The notes below the pieces were generated by a model that was not told where the DNA came from, ran no database searches, and saw only the letters and a list, made by a program, of their open reading frames with translations. A stretch of 64,000 bases of DNA, taken from contig NZ_CP056051.1 in assembly GCF_021559775.1 (NCBI RefSeq), forward strand, positions 124,001-188,000, in the 5' to 3' direction. Both the position numbers and the translations under genes were made by a program. This document shows, piece after piece, positions 1 through 8,901 of the stretch. The stretch's first letter is position 1. Every line of letters begins with the position of its first letter. Source of the DNA: Gillisella vitis (GTDB lineage Bacteria > Pseudomonadota > Alphaproteobacteria > Rhizobiales > Rhizobiaceae).

Positions 1-998
1 GAGCCACCGCCTGCGCCAATGGTGATGAGGTCGAGCATCGGGAGAAGGAGCGGGTGACGGCCGACGCTCGATCGGGTCGTCATCTCTGCCTTGCCGTCGG
101 TGAGCAGGGATACGTCGGCACTCGTGCCGCCCATGTCCAATGTGATGATCTTGTTGACGCCAGCCTTTTCCGCGAGTGCGGCGCCGCCAATAATGCCGCC
201 CATCGGACCGGAATGCGTCAGTGCCGCGGGAAGCTTCTTGGCCGAGGTGAAGGACATCACCCCACCATTGCCCCGGATGATATAGGGAGCAGGCGTTATC
301 CCCTTTGCGGCAAGCGCGGCAGCCAGACCGTCGAGGTGGCGTGTCAGAGGACCACCAACGAATGCATTGATCGCTGTGGTGCTGGTCCGCTCGTATTCGC
401 GAAACTCGCGGGCAACCTCGCAAGACAGCGAGATCGCAAGATCCGGAAACTTCTCTGCCGCGACCTTACCGATCCGCTGTTCGTGTTCCGGGTTGGTGTA
501 GGAGTTCATCAGGCAGACGGCGACGCAGCGAACCCCTTTGGACTTCAGTTCGGAAAGGCGTTCAGCGATATCGGTGTCGTCGATCGGCGTTATGACCGAT
601 CCGTCTGCTGAAATGCGCTCGTTGACGGTCACGCGCAGGTCGCGCGAGATCAGAGCAGTCGGCGGGCGCCAGTGGATATCGTAGACATTCGGGCGGCGCG
701 ATGCCCTGCCGATTTCCAGAACATCGCGGAAGCCACCGGTCGTGATGAGGCCGATATCGACTTGCTGCTCTTCGACGATGAGGTTGGTGACGAGTGTCGT
801 ACCATAGACGAAGCGATCAACCTCGCTCATCTGGCTGCCGGCGCGCTCGACAATTGTTTCGATCCCCTTGGCGATACCATTGCTGAGATCTTCCGGCGTG
901 GTCGGAACCTTCAATGTGACGATCTTCGCCTGATCATCGTCGAGCAGCACAAGGTCTGTGTGCGTGCCGCCAGTATCGGAACCTATACGAATGCCCAT
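1..998 (-). CDS. Hydantoinase A / N-methylhydantoinase-like protein (3' end outside window)
   Basis: Reading the minus strand from an ATG at 998 gives an uninterrupted frame to the window edge that begins MGIRIGSDTGGTHTDLVLLD, the phosphate-binding-like N-terminus of the HyuA/acetophenone-carboxylase/oxoprolinase family, followed by YGTTLVTN and, near the edge, DMGGTSADVSL. These are family hallmarks. HyuA-type proteins hydrolyse cyclic amides such as hydantoins or 5-oxoproline with ATP, usually together with a HyuB subunit, which would lie to the left. A GGAGAAG ribosome site lies just before the ATG. The gene is divergent from the IclR-type regulator at 1453, so that regulator probably controls it. 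The plus-strand frames over this stretch are shadows. Family call is firm; substrate is unknown. Confidence 0.85.
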   Translation of the reverse strand, partial: MGIRIGSDTGGTHTDLVLLDDDQAKIVTLKVPTTPEDLSNGIAKGIETIVERAGSQMSEVDRFVYGTTLVTNLIVEEQQVDIGLITTGGFRDVLEIGRASRRPNVYDIHWRPPTALISRDLRVTVNERISADGSVITPIDDTDIAERLSELKSKGVRCVAVCLMNSYTNPEHEQRIGKVAAEKFPDLAISLSCEVAREFREYERTSTTAINAFVGGPLTRHLDGLAAALAAKGITPAPYIIRGNGGVMSFTSAKKLPAALTHSGPMGGIIGGAALAEKAGVNKIITLDMGGTSADVSLLTDGKAEMTTRSSVGRHPLLLPMLDLITIGAGGG

Positions 999-1402
999 CT
1001 ACTTCTCCGTTGACACTTGTTGTGGCGGCTTGCAGCCGCCAGTCTGCTGTCGGGGGAGGCTGGTGTGGCCCAACCTCGTAAATGTTCCGGCTGGACCAGT
1101 GGTCACAAAGACCCAGCCCGAACGGTGTATTCGCGAAAGGGAAAGCTCAGATCGGCGCCGCGGATTCGGCTTCTCTAGCGGTCACCTCGTAACCGCCGTC
1201 ATTCTCAAGCTCTAAGAAAATCACGGATTGCCTTCGAAGGCGCTCTGTGACCTGCCCATGTAGCTCGATCATGTTGCAACGAAATCCTCGACAAAAACTG
1301 TGACGATCAGCTCTGTCCCCTCAGACAGAGATTAGTTTTTCTTCCTTGGAAAGGAGGCTATCATCGAAAACCAGAATTACAATATGATTTATAAAATAAA
1401 AA

Positions 1403-1430
1403 TCGTATCACATTATGATAACAGATACGA
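1403..1430. promoter_or_regulatory. Inverted repeat in the hyuA-like/iclR intergenic region (candidate operator)
   Basis: The 454-bp divergent intergenic region (999-1452) turns AT-rich close to the regulator gene. It contains TCGTATC at 1403-1409 and its inverted copy GATACGA at 1424-1430, separated by 14 bp. The position, just upstream of a gene for an IclR-type regulator that faces a divergent catabolic gene, fits an autoregulatory operator. No other gene is visible in this gap. The inverted repeat is seen; its use as an operator is inferred. Confidence 0.4.
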
Positions 1431-1452
1431 CGCGCAGGCCGGGAGATGATTT

Positions 1453-2220
1453 ATGAGTGAGAAAAGCGTCGAGGGCGCACAGGTTATCGGCAAGTCGATC
1501 GCATTGCTGAAGTTCATTTCCGCGGCGGGATCAGATGGCGCCAAGGTGAAAGACATCGCGGCCGCCTTGAATATGAGCGTGCCGACGATCTACCGCCTCG
1601 CGAGAGCATTCGAGAAAAACGGATGGCTCGAGCGGCTCGATCATAAGATGAGTCTCAGACTCGGCATTGAACTCTTTGCTCTCGGCGTCAAAGCCGCAGA
1701 CGCTGCAGGCATCCGGTCTATAGCCCGTCCTGCGCTGGTTCGCATCAGCGAGGAGGTGGGAGCTACCGTCTTCCTGATGTGCCGCAACGATCATCATGTC
1801 ATCGTGGTTGATCGCGTATGGGCCGGCCAGAATATCTCCACCCTCACAGATAACGTCGGGAGCATGGTGCCCATGGGGGTGGGCGCGGCCTCTATCGCGA
1901 TCATGTCCACACTGGACCAAGGCGACGTTGAAGCGCTCACCAGGGCGAACGAACCTTCCTACGAGCGTTACGACCTCACGCGAGCCGTGATCGCTGCCAC
2001 AGTGTCCGATGCCAGAGAGCGTGGTTACGCCGAGACCCAGTCAACTCTGATTGCCGGTCTTTCCGCTCTTTCCATTCCTGTGAGAAACTTCAACGGCGTT
2101 TCCACAACAGCGTTAAGTGTGAACCTGCCGACGGACTTCCTGACCGCCTCGCGCCGGACCCACATCGTCGAATTGTTGAAAGCAGAGGTGGACAGCATCG
2201 AGAAGATTGTTCGAAGCTGA
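1453..2220 (+). CDS. IclR-family transcriptional regulator
   Basis: 255 aa, the usual IclR length. Residues about 12-70 form the winged helix-turn-helix (VKDIAAALNMSVPTIYRLARAF), and residues about 80-250 form the effector-binding domain with MCRNDHHVIVVDRV, PMGVGAASIAIMS and SALSIPVRN, typical IclR signatures. It stands at the junction between the leftward hydantoinase gene and the rightward ABC transporter operon, so it is the natural local regulator of both. IclR proteins bind short palindromes near their own promoter; one candidate lies at 1403-1430 and another at 2288-2303. The effector cannot be read from the sequence. Confidence 0.9.
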   Translation: MSEKSVEGAQVIGKSIALLKFISAAGSDGAKVKDIAAALNMSVPTIYRLARAFEKNGWLERLDHKMSLRLGIELFALGVKAADAAGIRSIARPALVRISEEVGATVFLMCRNDHHVIVVDRVWAGQNISTLTDNVGSMVPMGVGAASIAIMSTLDQGDVEALTRANEPSYERYDLTRAVIAATVSDARERGYAETQSTLIAGLSALSIPVRNFNGVSTTALSVNLPTDFLTASRRTHIVELLKAEVDSIEKIVRS

Positions 2221-2287
2221 GCGTTTGGTCCCGCACCCGCGCCTCTCATGTCGTTAACCCGAAGACCGTGCCTCAATTTTAAATTCT

Positions 2288-2362
2288 AAATATCGTAATA
2301 TTTGAGAGCCAAAAATATTAAATAAGAGAATTTATTGACAGCGACTTGAATCTTGTTAATTC
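2288..2362 (+). promoter_or_regulatory. Candidate promoter and palindrome upstream of the ABC transporter operon
   Basis: The 228-bp gap between the regulator and the transporter holds an AT-rich palindrome, AAATAT-cgta-ATATTT (2288-2303), and a consensus -35 box TTGACA at 2335-2340 followed 16 bp later by the weak -10-like TAATTC (2357-2362). This arrangement would drive the five-gene rightward run. Motifs are seen; function is inferred. Confidence 0.4.
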
Positions 2363-2448
2363 TGATCTCGCTCGCAGTAGCTGAAGCTAGATGCGTATCA
2401 GAACTCGCATAGGCCAAGGCCTAAAGCGTGTCAGGGGAGCAGGTCTTA

Positions 2449-3390
2449 ATGTTATTGTATCTCGCGAAGCGAATGTGCTTTGCCGTTTTCACTTTGATAA
2501 GCGTTCTGACGCTCGTCTTTCTCATGGTCCGAGTGCTGCCCGGCGATCCGGTTCAGATGATACTCGGCGATCAGGCCAGCCCCGAGAGCATCGCCGCGAT
2601 GCGTACGCGACTTGGGCTCGATCAACCGTTGCTCGTTCAGTACGGCCATTTCCTGCTGAATGCGCTCAAGGGTGACCTTGGCACATCGATGGTCTCAGGA
2701 CGCCCTGTGACCGAAGAAGTCATGTCGGTGTTGCCATATACATTGGAGCTGACATTTGCCGGACTGTCGCTCGGCGTCGTCTTCGGTGTTCCGGCAGGCG
2801 TATGGGCAGCCGTGTATCGAAACAGACCCGCGGATTACATTATCCGCTTCGTTTCACTGCTTGGCTTGTCACTTCCCGGCTTCGTATCGGCGATCGTACT
2901 GCTGATCGCATTTGCGATTAAGCTCCGCTGGTTCCCTGTCATTAGTGCAGGGACTGGCGAGGGTATCGGCGACCGTCTTTGGCAAATGGTGCTGCCTGCC
3001 GTATCTCTTGCTCTGATCATGATGGCCTATGTCACGCGCGTTACGCGGTCGGCGATGCTTGAAGTCTTGAGTCAGGACTTCGTGAGAACGGCACGAGCCA
3101 AGGGTGTGCACCACAGCGCCGTCATCTGGCGCCATGGTCTTGGAAACTGCCTTGTTCCGATCACGACAATTGTCGGCCTTTATCTGGGCATCCTGATCGG
3201 TAACTCGGTACTGACCGAAATCGTCTTCTCCCGGCCAGGCCTTGGAAAACTGATCCTGACCGCCCTGAGCCAGCGCGACTATACGCTGCTGCAGGGGATG
3301 ATCGTTGTCTACACCTTTATCGTGGTTGTCGTGAACCTTGCGACCGACCTTACCTATGGCTTCCTCGATCCCAGGGTTCAATACAAATGA
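2449..3390 (+). CDS. ABC transporter permease, DppB/OppB family
   Basis: About 313 aa from the ATG at 2449, chosen because AGGGGAG lies 9 bp upstream; a GTG at 2428 has no ribosome site. The protein has an N-terminal membrane segment, a large periplasmic loop beginning RVLPGDPVQMILGDQASPE, then a five-helix core with the EAA-type cytoplasmic loop (FVRTARAKGV) that contacts the ATPase, and the C-terminal FLDPRVQY signature of DppB proteins. It is the first permease of a dipeptide/oligopeptide/opine-type importer in the inner membrane. It overlaps the next permease by ATGA. No substrate-binding protein gene is found in the window, so the solute is unknown. Confidence 0.9.
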   Translation: MLLYLAKRMCFAVFTLISVLTLVFLMVRVLPGDPVQMILGDQASPESIAAMRTRLGLDQPLLVQYGHFLLNALKGDLGTSMVSGRPVTEEVMSVLPYTLELTFAGLSLGVVFGVPAGVWAAVYRNRPADYIIRFVSLLGLSLPGFVSAIVLLIAFAIKLRWFPVISAGTGEGIGDRLWQMVLPAVSLALIMMAYVTRVTRSAMLEVLSQDFVRTARAKGVHHSAVIWRHGLGNCLVPITTIVGLYLGILIGNSVLTEIVFSRPGLGKLILTALSQRDYTLLQGMIVVYTFIVVVVNLATDLTYGFLDPRVQYK

Positions 3391-4268
3391 CAAGCTCCAA
3401 CGTAACGCTAAAGCGCTCCGAGAGCCGGCTCGAAAAGACCCAAGCCGTCATTCGCCGGGTCAACTTCTCCACCTGGGCAGGTTTGCTCATCGTCGTTCTC
3501 CTCGTTCTGGGTGCGATATTCGCTCCACAACTGTCGCCTTATCCGCCCGCAAAACAGAACATCGTCGACCAGCTCGCTTCGCCGAGTGCTGCCCACATCT
3601 TTGGTACCGACCAATTCGGCCGAGATATCTGGACCCGCATGCTCTACGGGGCGCGCTACTCGCTGATCATCGGCTTCCTGGCCGTTGTGGTTGCCATGGT
3701 CATTGGCACGTTCATCGGAATGATTGCAGGTTTCAGGGGCGGCCGTCTCGACATCGTCTTGATGCAAATCATGGACGTCGTTCTGGCATTCCCTTCGCTC
3801 ATTCTGGGCATCGCACTCGTTGCGCTTATGGGTGCGACAACGACCAATATCGTTGCCGCGATTGCCTTTACTTCGATCCCGGCCTTTGCCCGCGTCGCCC
3901 GCGCTGCGGTCATTACCCAGCGCGACCGCGAATATGTGCAAGCCTGCCGCGCGATGGGCTTTTCTTCAAACCGAACACTCTATCGGCATATCCTTCCAGC
4001 CATACTTCCCGAAATTATGGTTATGGCTTCTCTCTGGATGGCCAACGCGGTCAGAACGGAAGCCTCTTTGGCCTTTGTCGGCCTTGGAATCGCTCCGCCG
4101 GCTCCGACATGGGGCGGAATGGTGCGCGACGGCTTTGAAAACATTCTCAGCTCGCCGCACCTTGCTCTGTTTCCTAGCCTTGGCATCCTTCTCCTCGTCC
4201 TGGCTTTCAACCTCATGGGCGATGGTCTTCGCGATCTCATCGATCCGCGTTTGAAGGATGCTTCCTGA
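3387..4268 (+). CDS. ABC transporter permease, DppC/OppC family
   Basis: 293 aa, normal for DppC. The N-terminal cytoplasmic tail and first membrane helix (about residues 30-50) are followed by the DppC hallmark HIFGTDQFGRDIWTRMLYGAR, further helices and the EAA loop (YVQACRAMGFSSNRTLYRHILPA). The C-terminus GDGLRDLIDPRLK is also typical. It pairs with the DppB-like permease, whose stop it overlaps by 4 bp, and its own stop overlaps the ATPase start (TGATG), so the three are translationally coupled. A plus-strand frame at 3338-4138 is a shadow of this gene. Confidence 0.9.
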   Translation: MTSSNVTLKRSESRLEKTQAVIRRVNFSTWAGLLIVVLLVLGAIFAPQLSPYPPAKQNIVDQLASPSAAHIFGTDQFGRDIWTRMLYGARYSLIIGFLAVVVAMVIGTFIGMIAGFRGGRLDIVLMQIMDVVLAFPSLILGIALVALMGATTTNIVAAIAFTSIPAFARVARAAVITQRDREYVQACRAMGFSSNRTLYRHILPAILPEIMVMASLWMANAVRTEASLAFVGLGIAPPAPTWGGMVRDGFENILSSPHLALFPSLGILLLVLAFNLMGDGLRDLIDPRLKDAS

Positions 4269-6058
4269 TGTCCGAGCACGCTGTACTTTCAGTCAAAAAT
4301 CTCAAGATCTCATTCGGCAGCAAGCCGATCGTCCACGATCTCAGCTTCGATATTGCCGCCGGCTCGACCCTGGCGGTTGTCGGTGAATCCGGATCGGGAA
4401 AGAGCGTCACCTCACTGGCGATTATGGGCCTTCTGCCCGAAGGCACCGCCAAGGTGAGCGGGTCGATCCGCCTTAATGGCAAAGAATTGCTCGATCTGCC
4501 TGAAGCAGAGATGCGCCAGATCAGGGGTGGCAAGATCAGCATGATCTTCCAGGAACCGATGACGTCACTCAATCCTGTCCAGCGCGTCGGAGATCAAATC
4601 GCCGAAGCCATCCGGATTCACCGGGGATTGAAGGGGCGGGGCCTTCGCGACGCGGTTCTGGAAATGCTTAAAAAGGTCGGTATCCCCGACCCGGAACGCC
4701 GGATTGACAACTATCCGCACATGTTCTCCGGCGGGATGCGCCAGCGCGTGATGATTGCCATGGCTCTGGCTTGCGATCCCGCATTGATCATAGCCGACGA
4801 GCCGACCACCGCACTTGACGTTACCGTTCAGGCGCAGATCCTTCAACTTTTGAAAGATCTACAGCAGGACACGAAGACCGCCGTCTTGTTCATCACGCAT
4901 GATATGGGCGTTGTCGCCGAAGTCGCCGATCAGGTCCTGGTCATGCGAGGCGGTCACCAAATCGAAGCAGATTCGGTCAACAAAATCTTCACCGAGCCGG
5001 AAAGCGAATATACCCGGATTCTGATCGAAGCAGCACCCTCGATTGCGGGTAAAATCGATATCGAAAATGCGGCAGCGTCAGAACTCGACGTCCTTCCGCT
5101 CAACTGCAAAGGTGACAAGCCCCTTCTTGAGGTGCGTGATCTCTCGGTTAGATTTGTCCATACCGGCGGGTTGCTTGGCCGCAGACTGGGCCATGTCCAT
5201 GCTGTGGAAGGTGTCTCGTTCGCGATCGGTAAGGGTGAGACGCTCGGCCTTGTCGGGGAGTCGGGCTCCGGGAAGTCAACGATCGGCAAGGCTATCATCG
5301 ATCTCGTATCGCGGCATGGCGGCACGATCACGGTCGACGGCAACGTGATCGACTATTCCAATCCTAAAAGTCTGGCGCGCTTGCGCCGTGACGTCCAGAT
5401 GATCTTCCAGGATCCATTTGGGTCGCTCGACAGTCGACAGACTATTGGCTCGGCGATTATCGAGCCGATGAAAGTACACGGGATTGCAACCGGCAAAGCG
5501 CTGACCGAGAAAATGGAGTGGCTGCTCGACAAAGTCGGTATCTCTCCCGATCGCGCCAAGAGCCTGCCCCATGAATTCTCCGGCGGCCAGCGCCAGCGCA
5601 TCTGCATCGCGCGGGCGCTCGCAATGGCACCGAAGCTGATTATCGCCGACGAAGCTGTTTCTGCTCTCGATGTTGCCGTCAAAGCGCAGATCATCGAGCT
5701 TATGATGAACCTGCAGAAGGAATTCGACATTTCGTATCTGTTCATCAGCCACGACATGGCCGCCGTAGAGAAAATCTGTGATCGGGTTGCCGTTATGTAC
5801 TTTGGTGAACTGGTTGAAATCGGCAGCAGGGATGACGTAATCGGGCGCCCTGGCCATGCCTATACCCAGCGCTTGCTTTCCGCCATTCCGATTACCCATC
5901 CGGATCAACGGCTGGATCGACCGGCGGCAAAGCGCGAGGCGCCGCCACCACGCAGCCCGATGAAGCCCATCGGTTTCGCACCGGAACCAGCGCTTTGGAA
6001 TATGAAAAGCGACGGGCATTTCGTCCGCCGCACCGCGCCATTGCTCAGCCCTCGGTGA
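4268..6058 (+). CDS. ABC transporter ATP-binding protein, fused DppD-DppF type
   Basis: 596 aa containing two complete nucleotide-binding domains. Domain 1 has Walker A GESGSGKSV (about residues 39-47), the signature FSGGMRQRVMIAMAL and Walker B LIIADEPTTALD. Domain 2 has GESGSGKSTIGKA (from about residue 330), FSGGQRQRICIARAL and LIIADEAVSALD. Each domain ends in the oligopeptide-transporter C-terminal region that binds the permeases. Such tandem fusions serve peptide, glutathione, nickel and opine importers. It is coupled by TGATG to the permease before and the MmgE/PrpD gene after. The Walker B SALDVAVKAQ variant in domain 2 lacks the usual TSALDV, but the catalytic Glu is present. Confidence 0.92.
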   Translation: MSEHAVLSVKNLKISFGSKPIVHDLSFDIAAGSTLAVVGESGSGKSVTSLAIMGLLPEGTAKVSGSIRLNGKELLDLPEAEMRQIRGGKISMIFQEPMTSLNPVQRVGDQIAEAIRIHRGLKGRGLRDAVLEMLKKVGIPDPERRIDNYPHMFSGGMRQRVMIAMALACDPALIIADEPTTALDVTVQAQILQLLKDLQQDTKTAVLFITHDMGVVAEVADQVLVMRGGHQIEADSVNKIFTEPESEYTRILIEAAPSIAGKIDIENAAASELDVLPLNCKGDKPLLEVRDLSVRFVHTGGLLGRRLGHVHAVEGVSFAIGKGETLGLVGESGSGKSTIGKAIIDLVSRHGGTITVDGNVIDYSNPKSLARLRRDVQMIFQDPFGSLDSRQTIGSAIIEPMKVHGIATGKALTEKMEWLLDKVGISPDRAKSLPHEFSGGQRQRICIARALAMAPKLIIADEAVSALDVAVKAQIIELMMNLQKEFDISYLFISHDMAAVEKICDRVAVMYFGELVEIGSRDDVIGRPGHAYTQRLLSAIPITHPDQRLDRPAAKREAPPPRSPMKPIGFAPEPALWNMKSDGHFVRRTAPLLSPR

Positions 6059-7398
6059 TGCCACTCATGCACGCTATTCAGGAACTCGCAAACTTCGCGG
6101 CTACCCTTCCGGCTGGTAGCCTTCCACAATCCGCACGGCAAGCTTGCGCGGTACTCATAACAGACCTTCTCGCAGCGAGTGCGGCGGGATTCAACTCAGA
6201 CCTGGCTATCGCGGCCAGAAAGGCGGCTTACGCCGCCTATGGTCAAGGTACGGCCGATGTCTGGTTGACCGATCGAAGCCTCTCTATCGTCGGTGCTGCT
6301 ATGGCGAATTCCGCAGCAGCAAGTGCTCTCGATCTCGATGACGGTCACCGTGGCGCAGCCGGGCATCCCGGGGCCGGGATTATTCCGGCTGTTCTGGCCG
6401 TCGCACAACAGATAGGCGCGAGCGACGAGGAGATCTTCGAGGCAATTGCGGTTGGCTATGACATCGCATTGCGCGTTGCCACTGCTCGCCCGACGGAAAC
6501 GATCGACACTTATATCAGCGGTCGTTGGGTGAACTTCGGTGTCGCGGTAGGCGCAGGGCGTCTCCTGAAACTGACCACTTCCCAGATGGCCAATGCAATT
6601 GGGATCGCCGGCGCCGAAGGCCCGATAGGTATCAACGAAGAGGTCTCTAAGGCCGACGGCAACACCGTCAAGGAATGCATTCCGCCAGCTGTCGTGACAG
6701 GGCTGACAGCGGCCTTCCGCGCTCAGGCTGGAGCGACCGGTCCGCTTGACCTTCTGGATGATGGGAAGCGCTACACGCGCGCGGTTCTTACCGGCGATCT
6801 CGGCATTCATTGGTGGCTCGAAGATTGTTATTTGAAGCCCTACGCATGCTGCCGCTACATGCACGCGGCCATCGACGCCATACTTGAACTACGCCGTCCA
6901 AGTGCTCCTATAGTAAGCCTTCGCATCGAGACATTCGCTGAAGGGCTGAAACTGTCGAACGAGCGTAACCCTGCGGGCCTGGAAGGTGCGCAGTATAGCT
7001 ATCACTTCAGTTGTGCCCTTGCAGCGATCCACGGTGGACGCGCTCTGCAGCCGGTCGATCCCGTTTACCTCACGGACCAGGCCGTTCTTGAGCTATCAGC
7101 GCGTACTGTTTTGCAGGCCCATCCGGATTTCGCGTCAAGCTTTCCCAAAGGAACACCTTGTCGAGTCATCATGGATCAGGGCCATGGTGAAGAAGTCCTC
7201 ACTGTTCTCCACCCGCTTGGTGATGTTGCCAATCCAATGTCCTACGAGCAGGTGAAAGAGAAATTCGAACAGCTCGGTTCGCAGGTGCTGGACGAAGAGC
7301 GGCGCGCCCGGATCCTGGCAGCACTTGATCAATTGCCTGTCAGAGGCTTCAAGCCGTTGTTCGACAGTCTTGTCGCACTTTCCAATCACTCCAGTTAG
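6058..7398 (+). CDS. MmgE/PrpD family protein (2-methylcitrate dehydratase-like)
   Basis: About 446 aa from the ATG at 6058, chosen because it overlaps the ATPase stop (TGATG), the same coupling used upstream; an earlier start at 5995 would sit inside the ATPase gene. The sequence shows MmgE/PrpD features: LDLDDGHRGAAGHPGAGIIPA near residue 100, the long helical domain, and KPYACCRYMHAAIDAILEL in the second domain. The family contains 2-methylcitrate dehydratase, cis-aconitate decarboxylase and iminodisuccinate epimerase; members next to importers often act on imported carboxylic acids. Its operon position suggests it processes the transported compound. The exact reaction is unknown. Confidence 0.85.
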   Translation: MPLMHAIQELANFAATLPAGSLPQSARQACAVLITDLLAASAAGFNSDLAIAARKAAYAAYGQGTADVWLTDRSLSIVGAAMANSAAASALDLDDGHRGAAGHPGAGIIPAVLAVAQQIGASDEEIFEAIAVGYDIALRVATARPTETIDTYISGRWVNFGVAVGAGRLLKLTTSQMANAIGIAGAEGPIGINEEVSKADGNTVKECIPPAVVTGLTAAFRAQAGATGPLDLLDDGKRYTRAVLTGDLGIHWWLEDCYLKPYACCRYMHAAIDAILELRRPSAPIVSLRIETFAEGLKLSNERNPAGLEGAQYSYHFSCALAAIHGGRALQPVDPVYLTDQAVLELSARTVLQAHPDFASSFPKGTPCRVIMDQGHGEEVLTVLHPLGDVANPMSYEQVKEKFEQLGSQVLDEERRARILAALDQLPVRGFKPLFDSLVALSNHSS

Positions 7399-7692
7399 GG
7401 GAAACGAGGGAACTCGCGTGAACATCAAACCGCGACGTATCGGCGCGCAGAACCAAGCACGACTCGGGCTTTCAGTTCAATGGCTCCATTTCTCTTTGTC
7501 CGCTTGTCACCGAGACGGCGGATTTTGAAAATTTTCGGCGATGAGGCGACTTCCTGTGAGGTCGCTTTATCGACTTGAGCGGTTGGCTCAACCGTCTGCG
7601 CAGGCCGGTCGCTCTGTCGGGCAAGGGTATTGCATGAGAAGGCCGGCAGGTTCGACACGCGGCAATCACCACAGGAAACTACGGAGGAAGAG
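7399..7692. other. Intergenic region with two hairpins between the prpD-like and alcohol dehydrogenase genes
   Basis: No gene is supported here. A hairpin CGGTTG-gct-CAACCG lies at 7580-7594, and GCGAC (7546-7550) can pair with GTCGC (7561-7565), which is followed by TTTAT. Either could weaken read-through from the transporter operon. The next gene has its own strong ribosome site (GGAGGAAG) close to 7690. Confidence 0.3.
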
Positions 7693-8742
7693 ATGAGGGC
7701 CTGGCTGAACAAAACACATCACAGCAGGTTGGAAGCCGTCGAGATCGCAACGCCTGACGCGACCGGGACACAGGTCGTCGTTGATGTGACGCACTGCGCA
7801 GTTTGCCATTCGGACCTCCACACTTGGCAAGGAGTGACTGACTACGGAAGCCGTGGCGTTCTGCAGCGACCGCAGCCTGAAACCCCTATTGCCATGGGCC
7901 ATGAAATCGTGGGCAAGGTTTCCGCCCTTGGGCCGGACGCACAGGGCGTGAAGATAGGCGATCAGGTAATTGTCTACCCATGGCTTGGCTGCGGGAAATG
8001 CAACGATTGCCTCAACGGTCGCGACAATATTTGTGCAATCGGTAGCCGTAGCCTTGGCTTCATGCAACACGGCGGCTTTGCCGATAAGGTTATAGTGCCT
8101 CACTCAAAATACCTCGCCTCGACCGGCAACATCGACCCGGCTTTGGCGGCAACATACGCTTGCTCCGGCCTGACCGTACGGTCGGCAATTCGCAAGATAA
8201 TGCCACTCGCGCCTGAAGAGCTCGTCGTCGTGATCGGTGCGGGCGGGCTCGGCCTGCAAGCCGTCGCCATGCTGAGGGCGCTGACGAATAACAAGATCCT
8301 CGTCCTCGATAAATCTGAGGCTAAGCGCGATCTCGTGTTGGGGGAAGGCGCGGATCATTTCGTGGTTCTCGCCGACGAGGACACCGCAGCCAGGGTTATC
8401 GAGATCAATGGTGGCAAGGTCAGCTCCGTGCTCGATTTCGTCAACAACTCGGAAACATCCGGGCTGGCCTTAAGTATCCTGCGCAAGGGCGGACGGACTA
8501 TCCAGGTCGGCCTTTACGGCGGTGAACTGGTCGTCCCGCTCTACACATTGGCTGTGACCGGGCTTTCGATTATCGGCAGCATCACTGGAACGCCGGAAGA
8601 CCTCAAAGATGTCATCAGACTGGCTGAAGAGGGCGTTCTGAAGCCGATCCCTTTGACACGGATGGCTATGGCTCAAGTCAATGAAGCGATGTCGCGTCTT
8701 GAGCAGGGCCGGGTCGACGGCCGGATCGTACTGATTAACTGA
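7693..8742 (+). CDS. Zinc-dependent alcohol dehydrogenase (MDR superfamily)
   Basis: About 349 aa from the ATG at 7693 preceded by GGAGG; an in-frame upstream start would add 21 unlikely residues. The catalytic zinc ligand motif CAVCHSDLHTWQG is near residue 35, GHEIVGKV follows, and the structural zinc cluster GCGKCNDCLNGRDNIC lies near residue 95. The Rossmann motif is VVIGAGGLGLQAV. It resembles class-I-type alcohol dehydrogenases that oxidise primary or secondary alcohols with NAD. The aldehyde dehydrogenase gene follows 159 bp downstream, so the pair probably takes an alcohol to an acid. It lies in the same direction as the transporter block and may belong to the same catabolic unit. Confidence 0.88.
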   Translation: MRAWLNKTHHSRLEAVEIATPDATGTQVVVDVTHCAVCHSDLHTWQGVTDYGSRGVLQRPQPETPIAMGHEIVGKVSALGPDAQGVKIGDQVIVYPWLGCGKCNDCLNGRDNICAIGSRSLGFMQHGGFADKVIVPHSKYLASTGNIDPALAATYACSGLTVRSAIRKIMPLAPEELVVVIGAGGLGLQAVAMLRALTNNKILVLDKSEAKRDLVLGEGADHFVVLADEDTAARVIEINGGKVSSVLDFVNNSETSGLALSILRKGGRTIQVGLYGGELVVPLYTLAVTGLSIIGSITGTPEDLKDVIRLAEEGVLKPIPLTRMAMAQVNEAMSRLEQGRVDGRIVLIN

Positions 8743-8901
8743 CCGCAGCTTCGAACGCAGCGGCCCGCGGCTTCTTTCATGCTTCGCCATCCGAGCGAAG
8801 AGGAGAGTGGTCGGAAGGCTGGAATCCAAATTTTTACGATCGACGGCCTACCCCTGATTTCGGGACGGCCGGCCACTACAATCAAACGAAAGGGTACTGC
8901 A

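Noticed and set aside
54..1215. Plus-strand frames at the left edge (185, 113 and 85 aa)
   Set aside because: They are opposite the clear hydantoinase-A-like reading frame on the minus strand and have no family features or ribosome sites.
3338..4138. 266-aa plus-strand frame
   Set aside because: Out-of-frame shadow of the DppC-like permease, rich in Arg/His/Cys as expected of a shifted frame.
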